DNA of 64,000 nucleotides, taken from positions 2,046,001-2,110,000 of the forward strand of contig NC_061138.1 of assembly GCF_905220365.1 (NCBI RefSeq). Reading direction: 5' to 3'. Position numbers and translations under genes: made by a program. Below the pieces are notes generated by a model. It searched no databases. It was given only the letters and a program-made list of their open reading frames with translations, and was not told the origin of the DNA. Source of the DNA: Vanessa cardui. Lineage: Eukaryota; Arthropoda; Insecta; Lepidoptera; Nymphalidae. Positions 11,742 through 23,104 of this stretch are shown piece by piece (position 1 is the stretch's first letter; every line of letters starts with the position of its first letter).

Positions 11742-14541
11742 GGAGACTTGCGCCGGAGTCGGACGCCTGTGGGTATGTAGTACGCATGTAATTGCATAAT
11801 AAATGAGCTGAAGGTAAACGTTCGCCGGCAGACTGATTAAGACGGATTAACACGACGGTGGCCACGCGGTCAGCGAACGTCCGACCGTTACACGAATCTT
11901 CGGCAACTATTCACTGGGTGGTCGGAAACTTTATTTTCAGATTAAAACTTAAGATTCGGTCTGTGTGATTTTTCTATGTGTAATAAGCAAATGTTTAATT
12001 TTACGATTCTTTCACATATTCATTTATTTCCGATACATTTTAGTTAATGTTTCATAGGATGTGTTAGGATCTTATTTTTAGTGTGCAGAATATATACATT
12101 TTAATGTAAGGCGTCAATAAGTGATTTGGCGCCTTTTTTATTGTCAACAAAGGTATTAATTTGGAAAGGGTTGTGTTGTCCCAGTTTGTACAGAATGTTG
12201 TGTATGCAGAGTTGTATTTAAAATATTTTATACTTTTTTTTTTCAATAATAGTACGTAATTGCTTGTCAAGCCGGTCGCGGTCTAAAAGTCGGAGTATAT
12301 TACATGGAATTATATTAATTATCTGTGTTGGATTTCGCAACCGTTCCTCTCAACGGAATCTACATTCTGAACAGGTAATGTAGTTGTTGTAATTTTATTT
12401 AGTAAACTTAACTAAATACAAACAAACAAACTTATAGGTATCGTGTTTTTTTAAATTGATTACATATCTCATAAAAATGCAGCGAAATTAAATTGACTTC
12501 CTAAAACTACGTCAAATGGAAAGTTGATAATGTAGGCAGACCAAATAACACCAAGTCCATTATTTGGGTTTAAAAAAAAAAGTTCGCAGTTTTGTTTTCA
12601 GTCGCGATAAATCAACCGAAGTGTCACTTTGTCTCGTAATCTCATCACACGAAATGTCTACAATTGTCCGTATGTATATAGGGTTACTAATTAACTGAGA
12701 AGCCGGCGAGCCGGTCAACGACACGGGCCTTGGCATTGCTTCGACTGATGGTTACGTCACCGCAACCTGTCAATAGGACGGCGTTATGCATTCGGCGCGC
12801 ATTCGTTTTTATGTCTCTCAAACATGTCTTTATTTTAAAATTTATTATTATATTTCGGACTTATTGTTCGAACTTACATTTGGAAATCGAACGTGTTCCG
12901 ATTTCGAAATGAGGAAATTGAATTATAAATTTTTAAAATCATATTTATATTTCGAACACATCTGGATTTGTGTTCGTCGAAATTGCCTTAAATCTCTTTT
13001 TAATTCTCAATTGTTCAAGTATTTTTTTAATGTTTTTTTTTTTTATTTGGAATTAGAACCGACAAAGATCTTCGTCTCATATTTGTAATAAGTTATGAAA
13101 TATTTTTAATCCGTTCGAATAAATCAAATTACGATGCAATTTTGACACCTGCATAAAACCGTCCGCTAGGCGAATGAAATTGAATAATTATTGTATGGGA
13201 AATATGTTATTATATTAGGCGAGTTTTATTGGCGTGGGATTGTTTCGCTTCGCGGCCCGGTGTTTGTTTTCGCCGACAGCTGATGAATATGTACGGCTAT
13301 GTTTTGGTTAAGGTTTAGGCCAATGTCATACATCCGTTCAAATTATCAAGCGCACCTTGATTGCAAATTTCTACCATCTAACTATCAACAAGCCATAGGC
13401 GACTTTCACATTATCGTGAACGTCTTCTGTCTAGTTTTATTTTTTAATCGTTTAATTCTTTGCAAAGTGTATTAAAAAAAGTAAGTACTCCTATGACGTA
13501 ATAAAATACAGCATTTTATTAATTAATTTTTTGAAATTAATATTAATATTTATTATTTTTCTATTTTTTTTTAATCCTGTTTTGTCAACTAATAGAATGC
13601 ATGAAGAAAATAATAATAACATCGATATACATTGGAATTTTAAATAACACTATAATTAGAATATTATTTCGTCTTTTAAATAATAAAAAACATTTTAGAA
13701 AGATAAAAATCAAAAACTATATTAAAATGTAAATATTTAAAATTTAAATATTTAATTTATGACGTAACATTAAAATTATGTCCCAGTAAGGAAATTAAAT
13801 ATAGTTTTTGTTTTAAATTCTTGCATCGTCAAACGTTTGTAATAAATATTTTAAAATTTTAGACAAGTATTTTGGAATAATAATATTCTGAATAACACAA
13901 AACCAGTGCCCACTTAACAAAATGCGTAATAAAAAAAATGACTTTGACAAAGAGTGACGGTTTGTGTCTGCGCGGGAAAATACGAATAAAATATATGCTA
14001 ATAAATTAAATCATTGACCTTGTAAATAAATAGCTTATTTATTTTCATAAATAATACAAGAATTAAAAAGCGGATACTAAAAGTATAATTTCTACACAAA
14101 CAAAAAAGTGAAAATTTTATATTTATAAGTAACGTATTTTTTGTGGTTTGAAAATTAAATTAATTTAGTTTAGAGGGAAGGAAGTACAATTTACATTGCA
14201 ATTAAGTATGCGTTATCACTGTTTAATGACAGTTTATTCATTAAAACAAGAAAGTAAATATCAATGGCATTACATATTTATTTATAATTTAGAAAAAAAA
14301 AAACAGGACAATAAATTGAAATAAACAATTTAAGAAAAACTCAGTCATCGAAAATAAAATAAATCAAAAATACGTCGACTTATATCAAATTAGTTCTAAT
14401 TAATCATGCATACTGATTTCATTCAGACAGATGAAATAAAATACTTATATTTATTATTTGTTATGTCTTGTAGTGTTCAAGAAGTAGCGTCCGTCTTTTA
14501 AATATATTATGTATGATGAATTTGTTAATGTGATATCCTAG
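11742..14541. other. non-coding stretch
   Basis: A less AT-rich patch at 11740-11930 (gcgccggagtcgg and cgttcgccggcag) and another at 12690-12800 have no coding frame I can name. 13005-13090 matches 11610-11690. 13440-14500 is very AT-rich. Confidence 0.35.
13005..13090 (+). repeat. segment shared with 11610-11690
   Basis: Poly-T followed by 'ggaattagaaccgacaaaga' and 'tcttcgtctcatatttgta'. The overlapping 100-codon frame at 12786-13088 is driven by AT-rich sequence and is not supported. Confidence 0.55.
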
Positions 14542-14840
14542 GTGCCGAGATGGCTCAGTGGTTAGAACGCGGGCATCTTAACGATGAATGTGGATTTCAA
14601 CCCAGGCAAGCACCACAGATTGTACATGTGCTTAATTTGTGTATATAATTCATATCGTGCTGAGCGGTGAAGGAAACATCACGAGGAAACCTGCATGTGT
14701 CTAATTTCATAGAAGAACTGTCACATGTGTTTTCTCACCAAGGGGTATTGGAACAGCATGGTGGAATAAGTTCCAAAGTTTCTCCTAAAATGGAGAGGAG
14801 CCTTAACCCAGCAGTGGGGAATTTACAGCCTGTTGTTGTA
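14542..14840 (+). mobile_element. family-A SINE
   Basis: Complete copy: A box 'tggctcagtgg', a slightly altered B box 'ggatttcaaccc', all body blocks and a 'tgttgttgta' tail. Confidence 0.8.
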
Positions 14841-15429
14841 GATGATGTCCTGCGTGTTTTTATTCCTATATATCTATATTGACTACCTAGTCTTGTAGCT
14901 AGAAAGGTGTATCATTATTTGTATCCTGATTCTACTCCGATCCAACTCCTTGTATCAGTAGGAAAACTATTAAGTTAGTTAGTATAATTAATCACCGGTT
15001 TTGAAGATGCACTTAACTTATTTGAAATGCTCGTAGTTTTGTTGATACCGTTTTTTTGTCTCACTTAGTAACACGATAGTAACTTTGACGTAGATGCCTA
15101 CATACATCTAGGTATACTAAATTCTCAATGACACCGATTCGAAGCTACTCTGACGGAGATTGGTAACCGCTAGGTTATCATATTTTTTGCCGATAAGAAT
15201 GTAAGACGTGCATTCTAATTAATTTTGGCAATCGATTATGAGGAAAAAAAAAACAAACGGCCGGTGCTGACGAACGGACGTGTGAGCTACAAAAAAGTAT
15301 TACAATTGCATATTTTGTCTCTTTATACGTATTCAGTTCCGTATGTTTACGAATATGTTTGATAAGTTACATTTGCTATGCCGTATTGGGTGGGGGTAAT
15401 TTTTAAAAATACTGAGATGGATATCTACT
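14841..15429. other. non-coding stretch
   Basis: No repeat family or credible frame. A short A-run (aaaaaaaaac) lies near 15243. Confidence 0.35.
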
Positions 15430-15667
15430 TCATTACATAGTATAAGACGTAAGTAAAACAAAGTCGCTTTCTGCTGTCTTTACTTAAGAATGTTTAGATC
15501 TGTCAAACTACTCAACGGATTTTGATGCGTTTTTTTTAATAGATAGAGTGATTCGAGAGGAAGGTTTTTGTATATAATACATAGACATTGTAGTAAAGAA
15601 TGAAGAAAATCTGTAGTATATTTAGCATCAGCATTGTACACGGGCCAAGCCAGGACGGGTCGCTAGT
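15430..15667 (+). mobile_element. family-D Helitron-like element
   Basis: Family D, read plus, runs from 'TC(a/t)ttacatagtataaaa' through 'aaagtcgcttaccgctgtct', 'acggattttgatgcggtttt', 'agtgattcgagaggaaggtt' to 'cacccgtgcgaagccggggc' and 'gggtcgCTAG'. The best copies sit between A and T, and a ccc/ggg stem lies just before CTAG, as expected of Helitrons. No coding capacity, so non-autonomous. This copy ends '...gacgggtcgctagt'. Confidence 0.6.
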
Positions 15668-15824
15668 TAAAATTATAAATTTGAAAGTAACTCAGTCTGT
15701 CAGTCTGTCTGTCTGAATGAATTTCATGAAATTAGATGTGAAGCAAACATGAACTCCAAGTAAGGACCGTTTTTGCCTAACACATGGCCACCAACACCCT
15801 TAAGGGCGTGCGGCTTCACACTAG
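15668..15824 (+). mobile_element. family-E Helitron-like element, abutting D
   Basis: Family E, read plus, runs from 'TCTATACTAATATTATAAAT' through 'gaaagtaactctgt', 'ctgtcgctctttca', 'aactccaagaaaggac' and 'tttgcctaacacatgacaac' to 'aaaacgcgagcgaagccgcg' and 'gcaacagCTAG'. Intact copies start after A and end before T. No protein is encoded. This copy follows the D element with no spacer and has lost its exact TC end. Confidence 0.6.
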
Positions 15825-16058
15825 TCTGTGTAATAACTTAATTTCGTTGTTTAAGAGTGCTATTTTCATCGCTTCTGACATCTATATTTTCTTGATGTGT
15901 GTTTTAACGACGAGTGAGCCAGTAATTTAAAAAATCCAGGAATTGCACTTAGCATACACAAGCAGAGCAATAATAATTGCCAGGTTTATATGTATATTAT
16001 TATCTAAGACATAAACGTCTCGACTGATTCTATTATTTATATTTATTTATATTATTAA

Positions 16059-16258
16059 TCTATACTTATTGAATACTATAAATGTGAAAATAACTCTGTT
16101 CGTCTGTCGCTCTTTCACCAACAAACCACTTAACCGAATTGGACGAAATTTGGTACGAAGCAGACTTGAACTCCAATAAAGAACATTGGGTACTTTTTTT
16201 GCCTAACACATAACATCCAACCACCTAAAACGCGACCGGAGCCACGGGAAACAACTAG
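16059..16258 (+). mobile_element. family-E Helitron-like element, both ends present
   Basis: Starts TCTATACTTATTG after an A (16058) and ends 'acaactag' before a T (16259). Internal blocks are in family order. One of the best-preserved copies here. Confidence 0.65.
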
Positions 16259-16453
16259 TAGTATATTATATATTTTATGCATATAAAATTTCACGCCATG
16301 AGTCTATATAGCTAGTAATGCTACTAATACAATTAATTATAGAGGTCTGATTCATGGCCGTATTATTTATGTTTCTGATCCTCTCTTTAAAGCATTTTCG
16401 TTAAGTTATATAGCCTGTAACCTCCCTTCATAAACGATCTATCTCACAGATAA

Positions 16454-16620
16454 TCTATTCTTATTTTATCAATGTGAAAGTAACTCTGTTTGTCTGTCGC
16501 TATTTCACTGCCAAACCACAGAACCGAATATGATGACATTTTGTAAGAAGAAAATTTGAACTCCAAGAATAGACATGGCTTACATTTTTATACCTACAAA
16601 TGACAACAAATAGTTACTTA
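16454..16620 (+). mobile_element. family-E copy, 3' end lost
   Basis: Starts TCTATTCTTATTTTAT after 'aa', keeps 'gtaactctgtttgtctgtcg' and 'gaactccaagaat', then degrades before the CTAG end. Confidence 0.55.
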
Positions 16621-17184
16621 TATGTAACTTAGTAGTTTCGACATTAGGCCCTTTACATACTATCCAGATTTATTAATGAAATGTCTGTATAGGTGTGATG
16701 TTACTAACACCCATTAAAGCGAGAATTAAATTGAATGTTACTAACAAGGCTCTTTCAGAGGACTAAGTGTGGGTATAGTTTTATTTCATAATTTTTTGTT
16801 ACGTTATATTAAAAAAATAAATAAAAGAGTACTAATTTGAAGTTGATTTTAAAATTAAAATCATACTTTATCCAGTTAAGCTCTCGTTGTTACAAGCAAT
16901 TATAAATATTTAACAAATTAATTAATTTTAAATCTACAACTTGTTGAGTGTTGAAAAATAATAATAAAAGTAATAACATTTATATATGTGTATGAAAATC
17001 AACGATTTATATCTTGAAGTTTACGTGTATTCGTCTAAGTGTCCAGCACACTATTATGTACCCTTTGTTCTTTTTTGTAACGATGACAAATACTAATACA
17101 TATAAACTTTTACAAACGAACTTTCGTCTTTATAATAATTTTTATTATAATCAAAAACAGAATATTGATTTATTTATTTTTATA
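16621..17184. other. AT-rich non-coding stretch
   Basis: Nothing recognisable. A 72-codon frame beginning at 17014 runs into the family-E copy and is not a gene. Confidence 0.35.
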
Positions 17185-17368
17185 CTAGTACCTGCGCCTC
17201 GCGTTTTAGCATATTGGTTGTCATGTGTTTAGCAAAAAAAATACCTATGTCCTTTCTTGAGTTAATATTAGCTTCATACAAAATTTCATCAAATTCGGTT
17301 CAGTCATTTGGTCGCGAAAGATCAACTGACAGAAAAAATTACTTTCACATTTATAATATTAATATAGA
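17185..17368 (-). mobile_element. family-E Helitron-like element
   Basis: Reversed. CTAG at 17185 preceded by A, and the TC end at 17367-17368 (read as 'gat' on plus) followed by T. Internal 'ttcatcaaattcggttcagt' and 'agaaaaaattactttcacat' present. Confidence 0.65.
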
Positions 17369-19677
17369 TTTAATATGATCGATAAATATATTAGTTGGCA
17401 TAATATATTTTGATTTCACGGCGCTGAACCCTAAATATCTATTATATGCGATCAAGTTGCCACCCGGATCCGCTCTTGTTTCGAGATAAAGCACAGGTCA
17501 GCGAAGTACAGAGGCTAAGTTTATAATAATGCTTCGACAATGTACATTTACATGCCTACAGTATCTGCACAGATACAACATACAGATTGTGATAACAGTG
17601 CATCGGAGTGAATTGTAAAAATATATTTTTATTATAAATTGTATGATAGTGACATGAATGAACGATTGAATGATCGAATGACATGAACGGTTGATATTTT
17701 AATCATGGTTGTAATGATAACGATTTTTCTTTTATTTAGGAATATTGTTTACAGTGATTGCGTTTTAATTGTTTTTTATTAAACGTAAATAATATTTTGA
17801 TTAAATATTGGTTGCTGTAAAAGAGTTTGGATAGAGATGGTTATGATTTTTTTTTAACTAAAGTAATTTACTATGTAGTTCAATGTTTCAATGTTTCTTA
17901 TTAAATGTAATTAAATCGACTTAGTTCGTTGACTTTAGTTACTACAGTATAATAAAATAATCTAACTTCCAATGAACAACTAAGATATTTATTTACGTAT
18001 TGAGAAGCATTCCTAAAAATAATTGTTAATGAAAATCCTGACCTCTGATGACATCATCATACACACAAACTAGTCAAATATAGGTATCATGAAAACTAGA
18101 AGAGATTTCGTTAAAAATAGTATCAGTAATTGCTACATTTTAATAGTTATTACCATACGTACACGCTCTGCAAGCCACCTACTCTGTGCTATCGGACATG
18201 ACATCTCATTGCTTTGTTCTTACTGATACGTATCACAGATGTGAACCGTTAGAATAGAAAAAGCGCCCATCACAATCTTATCGCATAGCTAGGTGGTTTG
18301 CCGAAACTAACCGATCATCTAACGAGCAATTGCTTCTATATCCGGTTCAAGGATACTGTTATATATTTTGGATTGTTCGATTCGCGTCTGTGATTTCGAA
18401 AATCGAATAGAACAAGATAAGAATTATTATTAATATTTATAGTTCAATTAAATCGAGCAATTATTTGTTAACAAATATTTATACAAGAGTGTATTGTCCT
18501 CGGATCAAAAAGCTTGAACTGATTTAAATCCACCCACACACAAGTATGTATGTGTGGGTTATGTATTTGAGATAAATAAAAGCTTGTTACCATTGTAAAA
18601 AAATGATTCGAGAGAAATAGAGATCGTCACCAATACAAATGGCACACAATTACACGTGTGTCTAAGTATTGAAATAACATGTCGAAATAATTTTCTCCTC
18701 TTTTGCACAGAGCAGAGAAAAGCAAGCACTTGAATATTTACTAATACTTCATCGATTGTGAGCACGATATTAGGGAGGCTGTACGTGCTTTAAAAGTATC
18801 TCGTGGAGTTGGCAAGTTGAAGTGCTAATGGGCATGGCTTGTTCAAAGGGCATAACATATATGAGGAATAATGGTTCTCGAATGGTGACCACGACTCCGA
18901 AGAAGAGATGCTGAATGCTCTCAGATTAGAGATACAGAAAACACAGCCTGTAAAAGTAGCGCCAATTATAAGAGTTCGGCCTTCATATCTGCCACAATAA
19001 ATGTTATATTTAATCTAGCAGGTCGAGCCAGGCGAATACCGTTAAGTTATCAAGAGCTTGATTTGTATACAGTTCATTTGTTGGTAAAAAAAATCTTAGG
19101 ATAATCTACGATAAGACTGAGTTTGATATTAAGCCTCAATTTATTCTCATTTCAATGAAAGTTCATTGACCGGCGATGATAAATCACGAGTTGAACATAG
19201 TATATTAGACTGTTTAATTACAAAAAGTAGTTTGACATGAAATTTCGTTACCTCACTTGACCAGAGTAAAACTAATGTAAGGTTCTTAAATACGTAATAA
19301 GCGTAAGAATAATGGAGCTCTGGTGCTGAAAACGGTTACGTTTACATATATTCGCGTTGGTATCTCCAATCTCAGAATAGATTATTATAATAATTCTAGA
19401 AACATCGTTGTTAGTTTCACGCGTAGTGCTTTAACGTTTTGATTATTTTATTTTAATTATAAGCAAAGATTTAATTAATTTGACACGACCAAAAATACTC
19501 TCCTCTCTCATAAATTCTGAAGAAAATCACGAATCACTGTAATCAGGTCAATATACCATAGTTTTGTATAGTGTTATACATAATTAACATAAATCTAAAA
19601 ATAGATATGTGTCCATCGACAATTTCTTAGTTTTTATAGTCGATGGTGCATTGACTCTGTAAAAATGGTTGGAAATT
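17369..19677. other. non-coding stretch
   Basis: No family repeat found. A 9-bp imperfectly spaced inverted repeat (cccacacac...gtgtgtggg type) lies near 18531-18560. The short minus frame at 18559-18765 is unrecognised. Confidence 0.35.
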
Positions 19678-19890
19678 ATTCTACCGCCAAATAACAGTAC
19701 TCAGTATCGTTGTGTTCCGGTTTGAAGGGTGAGCCATTGTAACTACAGGCACAAGGGACATAACCTCCCAAGGTTGGTGGCACATTGACGATGTAAGGAA
19801 TAGTTAATATTTCTTACAGCTTCATTGTCTATGGGTGATGGTGATCACTTACCGTCGGGTGGCCCATATCCTCGTCCGCCAACCTATATA
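19678..19890 (+). repeat. family-B repeat, 5'-truncated
   Basis: Begins inside the family at 'ttctaccgccaaataacag' and is complete to 'cgtccgccaacctatata', followed by a short A-run. A ~15-bp deletion lies where other copies read 'ataacatcttagttc'. Confidence 0.7.
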
Positions 19891-19924
19891 AAAAAAAATT
19901 ACTTCGAGTAGCATGCATTGCTTC

Positions 19925-20045
19925 TGTTGCTTCTTATCAGTTCTTTAGTAGAATCTACATTCCGATCTGGATATGACAACTCAAAATTGCTTACAAGAGA
20001 TTACTTTAATGAAGTATTACTTTTACTTTGTTCATATTAATTATT
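19925..20045 (-). repeat. family-F copy, decayed
   Basis: Reverse orientation: 'tagtagaatctacattccga', then 'caaaattgcttacaagagat' and an eroded 'tactttgttc' end. Confidence 0.4.
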
Positions 20046-20329
20046 TCTTTAGTATTTTATCAATTAACATATTGTAACAGAATTTGATCCCCATCAGTGA
20101 TCTGGCTGGTGTTAAAATGTAAGTGTGTTTATTTCTAAATAAATCAGTTCGATGTCCGATTATAAAAACAGATTTTTTGGGAATATTGTATTGTGATTAA
20201 TTATTTTTTTACAAGATTATAAAGACGATAAAAAATGCTTGGAATTAATACTAGTTCACTTCCAGTATATATTACATACATATATAATTGTTATTAACTA
20301 ACATGACTGTATTTTTAAATGTTGAATAA

Positions 20330-20378
20330 AACAATAAGTTTCTGAACTGGTGGTAGCTTCACTTAATATAGTTGTTAA
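20330..20378 (-). repeat. family-F repeat, first half, split by insertion
   Basis: 'tctgaactggtggtagcttc' and 'acttaatatagttg' lead into TTAA at 20375-20378. The repeat resumes at 22582 in the same register. Confidence 0.75.
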
Positions 20379-20714
20379 GGGGACTACATGAGCTAAATGC
20401 AAGTTTTAAAATGCCAAAAAGTATATAATCCAATGCAATAAACCAAATGAAAAAAATATATGTTAATCTTCAGGATAGATGCTAGTTATTAATTGTGTTG
20501 AAAACATGATGTAATTAATTTGGTACGATAGAAAAAAATCGCAAAGTTACCTCTAAAAAAGGCTTTTTTTGTTTTTTAACTACACTTACATACCTTCAAT
20601 AATTTTGGTCTTTTGTCAGATTATTCTACAAACAATATACTAAAAATTTATTATGTTAATTATTTAGTAAAATCAATAGATTTTTTTTAAATCAGATTTT
20701 CTTATTTTCGACCA

Positions 20715-20830
20715 AAATGCGTAAGCATGTGTGCGTGAGCGCCTCGTACAGACACTGCCGGCCGAGGCCTGTTGCTATACAGACGTGTCGCTCTTTTCAC
20801 CGCATCGTTGCGAATAAAATCTCGTAGATT
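20715..20830 (+). promoter_or_regulatory. CG-rich patch, possible internal promoter of TTAA element
   Basis: CG-rich sequence (gcgtgagcgcctcgtacag and gccggccgaggcc) ~150 bp before the ATG at 20976 in an otherwise AT-rich element. It could be the promoter of the lost transposase. There is no clear TATA box; the placement is my only argument. Confidence 0.25.
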
Positions 20831-20975
20831 TTATTTTTGTGTAATTTTAATTGTAAATTAATTGTCGAATATTATTCTTTTATGTAAATAAATATATTAA
20901 GTTAAAATAGTCTAGTTGTAGTTAGCCATTTATTTTTTTGTTAAGTTATTTTTTATAAAGTTTAATTTTGTAAAC

Positions 20976-21062
20976 ATGGGAAATAAAGTACAATCTGTGA
21001 AGAAAACTAAAACACGTTCATATAAATTAAAAAGCCGAACATATGAAAGATAATATGAAAAG
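20976..21062 (+). pseudogene. remnant 5' coding exon of TTAA element
   Basis: ATG at 20976 in good context (aaacATGgg) opens a basic 25-residue stretch, MGNKVQSVKKTKTRSYKLKS and five more residues, then TAA at 21051. Nine bases later a consensus splice donor (aag|GTAAGAG) sits at 21062/21063. Lys/Arg-rich starts are common in DNA-binding transposases, but nothing identifies the family. The premature stop and missing downstream domain suggest a dead remnant. Confidence 0.4.
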
Positions 21063-21184
21063 GTAAGAGTATTTAATTAGTAAACATATATATATATTAT
21101 AAATAATGATTATTGGAAACATTTATTAAAAACAATGCAATTAGTTCGCATAGAATCAGATTTTTCGACGTATTTCTTACAGTC

Positions 21185-21255
21185 ACCATGGAGTATTTGG
21201 TCAATGCAAGCAAGTCCAAGATGAATGTCCGGGTTCGATCCCCGCACTCTGAACT
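21185..21255 (+). other. tRNA-like segment with B box
   Basis: 'tttggtcaatgcaag' then a B-box match 'ggttcgatccc' at 21232-21242. It lies after an AG acceptor-like site (cttacag, 21176-21182). I cannot fold a convincing cloverleaf, so it may be a decayed SINE head. Confidence 0.2.
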
Positions 21256-21353
21256 AAAATTTTATTATTTTTAAAGGACTATATTTAAAAATATATATAT
21301 ATTTTATAATTATTAAAATTTAATTCCTAACAACTATGCATTTATTTTTTCAG

Positions 21354-21381
21354 AATTAAGAAAATCGAAAAAAAATAACAC
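21354..21381 (+). pseudogene. candidate 28-bp micro-exon of TTAA element
   Basis: Bounded on the left by a pyrimidine tract and cag (tttattttttcag, ending 21353) and on the right by the donor gtaagc (21382). It is Lys-rich in one frame. It could follow the exon at 20976-21062, but the joined frame in this copy is not open. Confidence 0.3.
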
Positions 21382-21491
21382 GTAAGCTATTTCTATTACG
21401 TTAGAGTTTAATTTTATCAATTTTGTGTATAATAGGAAATATAGTTATGTATGGATGAAATTTAATAATAAAAAAAATAAATAAATACAAA

Positions 21492-21580
21492 TTAGCACAT
21501 CACATGAATATTTAGTGGTGCTTGCCTGGGTTTGAACCCGCAATAAGATGCGCGCGTTCTACCCACTGGGCCATCTTGAA
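21492..21580 (-). mobile_element. family-A SINE head fragment inside TTAA element
   Basis: Only the tRNA-like head remains, reversed: 'tggtgcttgcctgggtttga' B box and 'ccactgggccatctt' A box. It shows the TTAA element is older than this SINE insertion, or that its ancestor carried it. Confidence 0.65.
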
Positions 21581-22581
21581 ATATGTAATTTTTGTGAACC
21601 AAAGAACTAAAATATTTAGAAGTGTCATATACGTAATTCAATATTTTTTAAAGATTGGAAATAGTATCCATTGAAAAATTTTAGCTCGTAGCTTCAGTGA
21701 AAGTGGGTGAAATATTGATTGCAAGTATCCAAGATATTTTAATAACGAACGACGACGAACGAATAATTAAAAAAAATATTTTAATAAAAAAATAGAAACG
21801 AAATTTATTTGTTTTTTTGTTAAACCAAAAATAAATAAAAATATTTGAATTTAATTGAATCAGTTTTATTTCAAATATCAGTCAAAAACAATACAAATAA
21901 TTCTAATATCCAAACTATTTTTATGAGATTTATGACTAAACCCACTGTGATTGACCGAGTTAACCAATAATTCTACTAAACCGACTTGACGATATTATTT
22001 TTATAGTAACTTTTTGATGCTGACTTTTTTAACTTAATTTTTTTTCTTTGTGTACCGATATTAGTAAAACGAACAAACTCTACGCTTTTTTTCAGTGTAC
22101 AAATTACGAACAGTTCCAATTTTATTTAATAAATCGCTTAACAAACTTACAAAATTTAAAAATAGGTACGATTTAATATTTAGTATTACAACTAATTGAA
22201 TTGATACAGTAAAAATTAAAGAAAAAAATGTTTAAATTATCTATTTTTTGTACATAAAATAATAATAATTTAAGTTTAATTAATTCTGTTTAATTTTATC
22301 ATAATTTTTTAAATGACACAAAGAAATTAAAATAATTCTGTTGTCCTGTCTATTTTTATGAAATCTATGATTGATAGAATTGATAGAATTGACTTCGCTT
22401 CGCTTTCGCTCGGCGCGGCGCGCGGCGGTTCGGCGCCATCTATTGGAATATTCAGGCGTAACCTCGCCGCCTCGCTAAGCGTAGTGCGCGGGGGGACATG
22501 CCGTTTTTGTCGTTAGACTCGTTAGTGTATGTATGTGTGCGCGTGATTCTCAAGGGCAATTAGCTCCTGTAGTCCCCTTAA

Positions 22582-22650
22582 ATGACGATTCAAAAGTGTT
22601 TGTAAAATCATTTTGAATAAAGTATATTTTTATTTTTATAATCAGTGTAA
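22582..22650 (-). repeat. family-F repeat, second half
   Basis: Continues 'atgacgattcaaaagtgttt' and 'gaataaagtatatttt' directly after the TTAA, completing the copy that starts at 20330. Confidence 0.75.
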
Positions 22651-22876
22651 TTTCGATTATGGTGATGCAACAAATAAAATACTTGAATTTTTTGTATCGT
22701 TATTTAATTTTTATTTACTTTAAATTTGCAAACGATATTTGCATAAATTCCACATGTAATAATCAATTGACTCAAAGTAACCGTAACTAAGTGACTGTGT
22801 TAAAGGTCTATGCACTTGATCTCAGAACAGAGAGTATCAGAAATGACATCGGAATTGTATCGTACAGCATCATTAC

Positions 22877-23104
22877 ATATTATAAAATAAAATCGCGTAC
22901 TTCTGTTTGTTTCTATGTATGCTTATATCTTTAAAAATACGCAACGAATTTCGATGCTATTTTTTTAATAGATAGAGTTATTCGAGAGGAAGGTTTTAGT
23001 ACATAATATATGGATAATGTGGTAAAAAAACACTGTTAATTTTAGAATGATGTAGTATATTTTGCATCAGTAAAGCACCCGTGCCAAGCCGGGTCGGGTC
23101 ATTA
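22877..23104 (+). mobile_element. family-D Helitron-like copy
   Basis: Full order of D blocks from 'tataaaataaaatcgcgtac' to 'ccgtgccaagccgggtcg'. The terminal CTAG is mutated (gtcatta). Confidence 0.55.

Larger units (their letters stand above)
20379..22577. mobile_element. TTAA-flanked inverted-repeat DNA transposon, non-autonomous
   Basis: 2199 bp. The left end GGGGACTACATGAGCTAAAT matches the inverted right end GGGGACTACAGGAGCTAATT at 20 of the first 22 positions (both continue TGC). TTAA flanks both sides (20375-20378 and 22578-22581), and the interrupted family-F repeat continues across, so this is a clean insertion with a 4-bp TTAA duplication. TTAA targeting is typical of piggyBac-type transposases, but the usual CCC-starting piggyBac ends are absent, so the superfamily is open. 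Two CG-rich patches (20715-20815 and 22385-22545) sit near the ends. There is no intact transposase; a small spliced coding remnant lies at 20976-21381, and a SINE head has inserted at 21492-21580. Confidence 0.85.

Noticed and set aside
12786..13088. 100-codon plus frame
   Set aside because: Phe/Tyr/Lys-rich translation of poly-T and AT-rich DNA; part of it is a dispersed segment shared with 11610.
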